From Treponema sp. (lineage in GTDB: Bacteria > Spirochaetota > Spirochaetia > Treponematales > Breznakiellaceae), in the NCBI GenBank assembly GCA_031284385.1, contig JAISZZ010000050.1, positions 1 through 5,939 on the forward strand: a DNA stretch of 5,939 bases, in the 5' to 3' direction. The notes under the pieces were generated by a model. The model was not told the origin of the DNA. It worked only from the letters and a program-made list of their open reading frames with translations, and did not search any database. Of this stretch, positions 4,836 to 5,939 are shown piece by piece (position 1 is the first letter of the stretch; each line of letters opens with the position of its first letter). The translations under genes were made by a program, and so were the position numbers.

Positions 4836-5939
4836 TAAAAAATCAAACGCAGTCTGACAGAGACAGGCCGACGATATTTTGATGGCGCGGTCATCCCACT
4901 GAAAATGCGGACTATGATGGATTACTTGTTCGCCTTTGGGCGCAATTCCAACAAAAAAGAACGAGGCGGGAACACTTTGTGCAAGGTAGGCAAAATCTTC
5001 CCCGCCCATATTGGGAGCGGTCTCGCCGACCTTGTCAGGCCCGACTATTTTTTCCGCCGCTTTCCTAACAAGCTCTGTCGCAGCCGCATCGTTGACAAGG
5101 GGGGGAAACCGTTTAGCCACGTTAAAAGTGTACGAAACGCCCGCCGCCAAAGTAAGCCCTCGCAGAATCTTTTCCATCTCATTCGGAATAAATCCGCGTG
5201 TTTCCTCGTTAAAAGTCCTTATCGTTCCCATAATCTCAACCGTTTCAGGGATAACGTTGTGAGTTTCCCCGCCATGTATCATGCAAACCGAAAGTACCGC
5301 CGGCTCCAACGGATTCTTTCGGCGGCTTATTATCGTTTGAAACTGCGATATGGCCTGCGCCGCCACCGGTATCGGGTCCACGGCAAGATGGGGCATCGCG
5401 CCGTGTCCACCCGCGCCTTTGATGACGATATGAAATTCATCTGGAGAAGCCATAACCGGCCCGGCTTTTACCAGAACCGTACCTTCTTCTGCCTGACCCC
5501 ACAGGTGGCAGCCGAAAGCAGCGTCAACATGAGGATTTTCCAGAATTCCGGCTTCAATCATGCGCCGCGCTCCGCCAACGCTCTCTTCAGCGGGCTGAAA
5601 CATCAATTTTACCGTCCCCGGCAGCTTGTCTTTTAACTCATTTAACGCCATGGCCGCTAAAAGAAGCCCCGCCGTATGCCCATCATGCCCGCAGGCGTGC
5701 ATAACTCCCGGTATTTTCGATTTATACGGCAAATCTGTTTCTTCGTTCAGTTCCAGCGCGTCTATATCCGCCCGTAAAAGCACGGTTTTACCCGATTTTC
5801 CACCTTTTATTATACCAAGCACGCCAGTTTCCGCAATTCCGCAGACAGGCTCAATCCCTATCTCCCGCAATGTAGCGGCGATGAAACGCGAAGTTTCTAC
5901 CTCATGTTCCGAAAGCTCCGGGTACTGATGAAGCCGGTG
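4824..5939 (-). CDS. M20-family amidohydrolase (N-acyl amino acid / aminobenzoyl-glutamate hydrolase-like), 5' end missing
   Basis: Predicted cytoplasmic metal-dependent hydrolase cleaving the amide bond of N-acyl or N-aroyl amino acids (hippurate hydrolase, IAA-amino acid hydrolase, AbgA/AbgB group). The frame is open to the window edge, so the start is not seen. 371 residues are visible against a usual 390-400, so about 20 are missing. The first visible residues (HRLHQYPELSEHE) are the typical N-terminal motif of the family, so the TTG at 5870 is not the real start. Family signatures in order, numbered from the first visible residue: RADIDAL (D58), HACGHDGH (C83, H85), PAEE (E118 the likely catalytic Glu, E119 a metal ligand), CHLWG (H145), GGHGAMPH (H179) and IHHSPHF (H341/342). 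All expected metal ligands are present, so the enzyme should be active. It is followed 36 bases later by an AbgT-family transporter, which points to cleavage of an imported amino-acid conjugate. E. coli AbgA and AbgB are both M20 proteins and act together; a second subunit could lie upstream outside the window. Exact substrate cannot be read from sequence. Confidence 0.93.
   Translation of the reverse strand, partial: HRLHQYPELSEHEVETSRFIAATLREIGIEPVCGIAETGVLGIIKGGKSGKTVLLRADIDALELNEETDLPYKSKIPGVMHACGHDGHTAGLLLAAMALNELKDKLPGTVKLMFQPAEESVGGARRMIEAGILENPHVDAAFGCHLWGQAEEGTVLVKAGPVMASPDEFHIVIKGAGGHGAMPHLAVDPIPVAAQAISQFQTIISRRKNPLEPAVLSVCMIHGGETHNVIPETVEIMGTIRTFNEETRGFIPNEMEKILRGLTLAAGVSYTFNVAKRFPPLVNDAAATELVRKAAEKIVGPDKVGETAPNMGGEDFAYLAQSVPASFFFVGIAPKGEQVIHHSPHFQWDDRAIKISSACLCQTAFDFLAGS

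Noticed and set aside
5099..5105. run of 7 G on plus inside the amidohydrolase
   Set aside because: Encodes a normal Pro-Pro-Leu segment; length too short to suggest a contingency locus.
4905..5636. 243-codon open frame on the plus strand
   Set aside because: Antisense to the amidohydrolase, whose family motifs are unmistakable; the plus translation is Arg/Tyr/His-rich with no recognisable domain.

Overview
The window holds one compact block of six genes, all on the minus strand and read right to left. In transcription order they are: an M20-family amidohydrolase whose 5' end lies beyond the right edge, an AbgT-family transporter, and a complete four-gene polar amino-acid ABC importer (ATPase, lipoprotein binding protein, two permeases). 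No RNA gene, CRISPR array, phage gene or insertion sequence is visible. Long plus-strand reading frames are antisense shadows of these genes. Bases 1-201, downstream of the last gene, contain no supported gene.

Organism: a bacterium of mid GC content (roughly 50% by eye) that exports lipoproteins. The binding protein has a loose lipobox (Ser at -3, Ala at -1), a form tolerated in spirochaetes and unusual in enterics. With the 15-base poly-G tract this makes a host-associated spirochaete such as a Treponema-like species a reasonable guess, but Synergistota, Bacillota or Desulfovibrio relatives cannot be excluded.

How the genes fit together: the transporter resembles importers of p-aminobenzoyl-glutamate, and the amidohydrolase belongs to the family that splits N-acyl amino acids, including p-aminobenzoyl-glutamate. 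The binding protein most resembles the Campylobacter aspartate/glutamate protein PEB1a, and the order ATPase, binding protein, permease, permease matches that locus as I recall it. A coherent reading is a glutamate-scavenging operon: one arm takes up and cleaves an acylated or aryl-conjugated amino acid, the other imports the free acidic amino acid. This is inference from families and gene order.

Layout and regulation: three junctions are tight (transporter stop abuts the ATPase start; the permeases overlap by 4 bases) or carry clear Shine-Dalgarno sites. The three real gaps (36, 55 and 89 bases) each hold an inverted repeat. The most striking gap, between the binding protein and the first permease, has an uninterrupted run of 15 G (coding strand) ending 14 bases before the permease ATG. 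That run also forms the 3' arm of a long potential RNA stem. It is a candidate contingency (slippage) locus controlling the membrane part of the importer separately from the binding protein.
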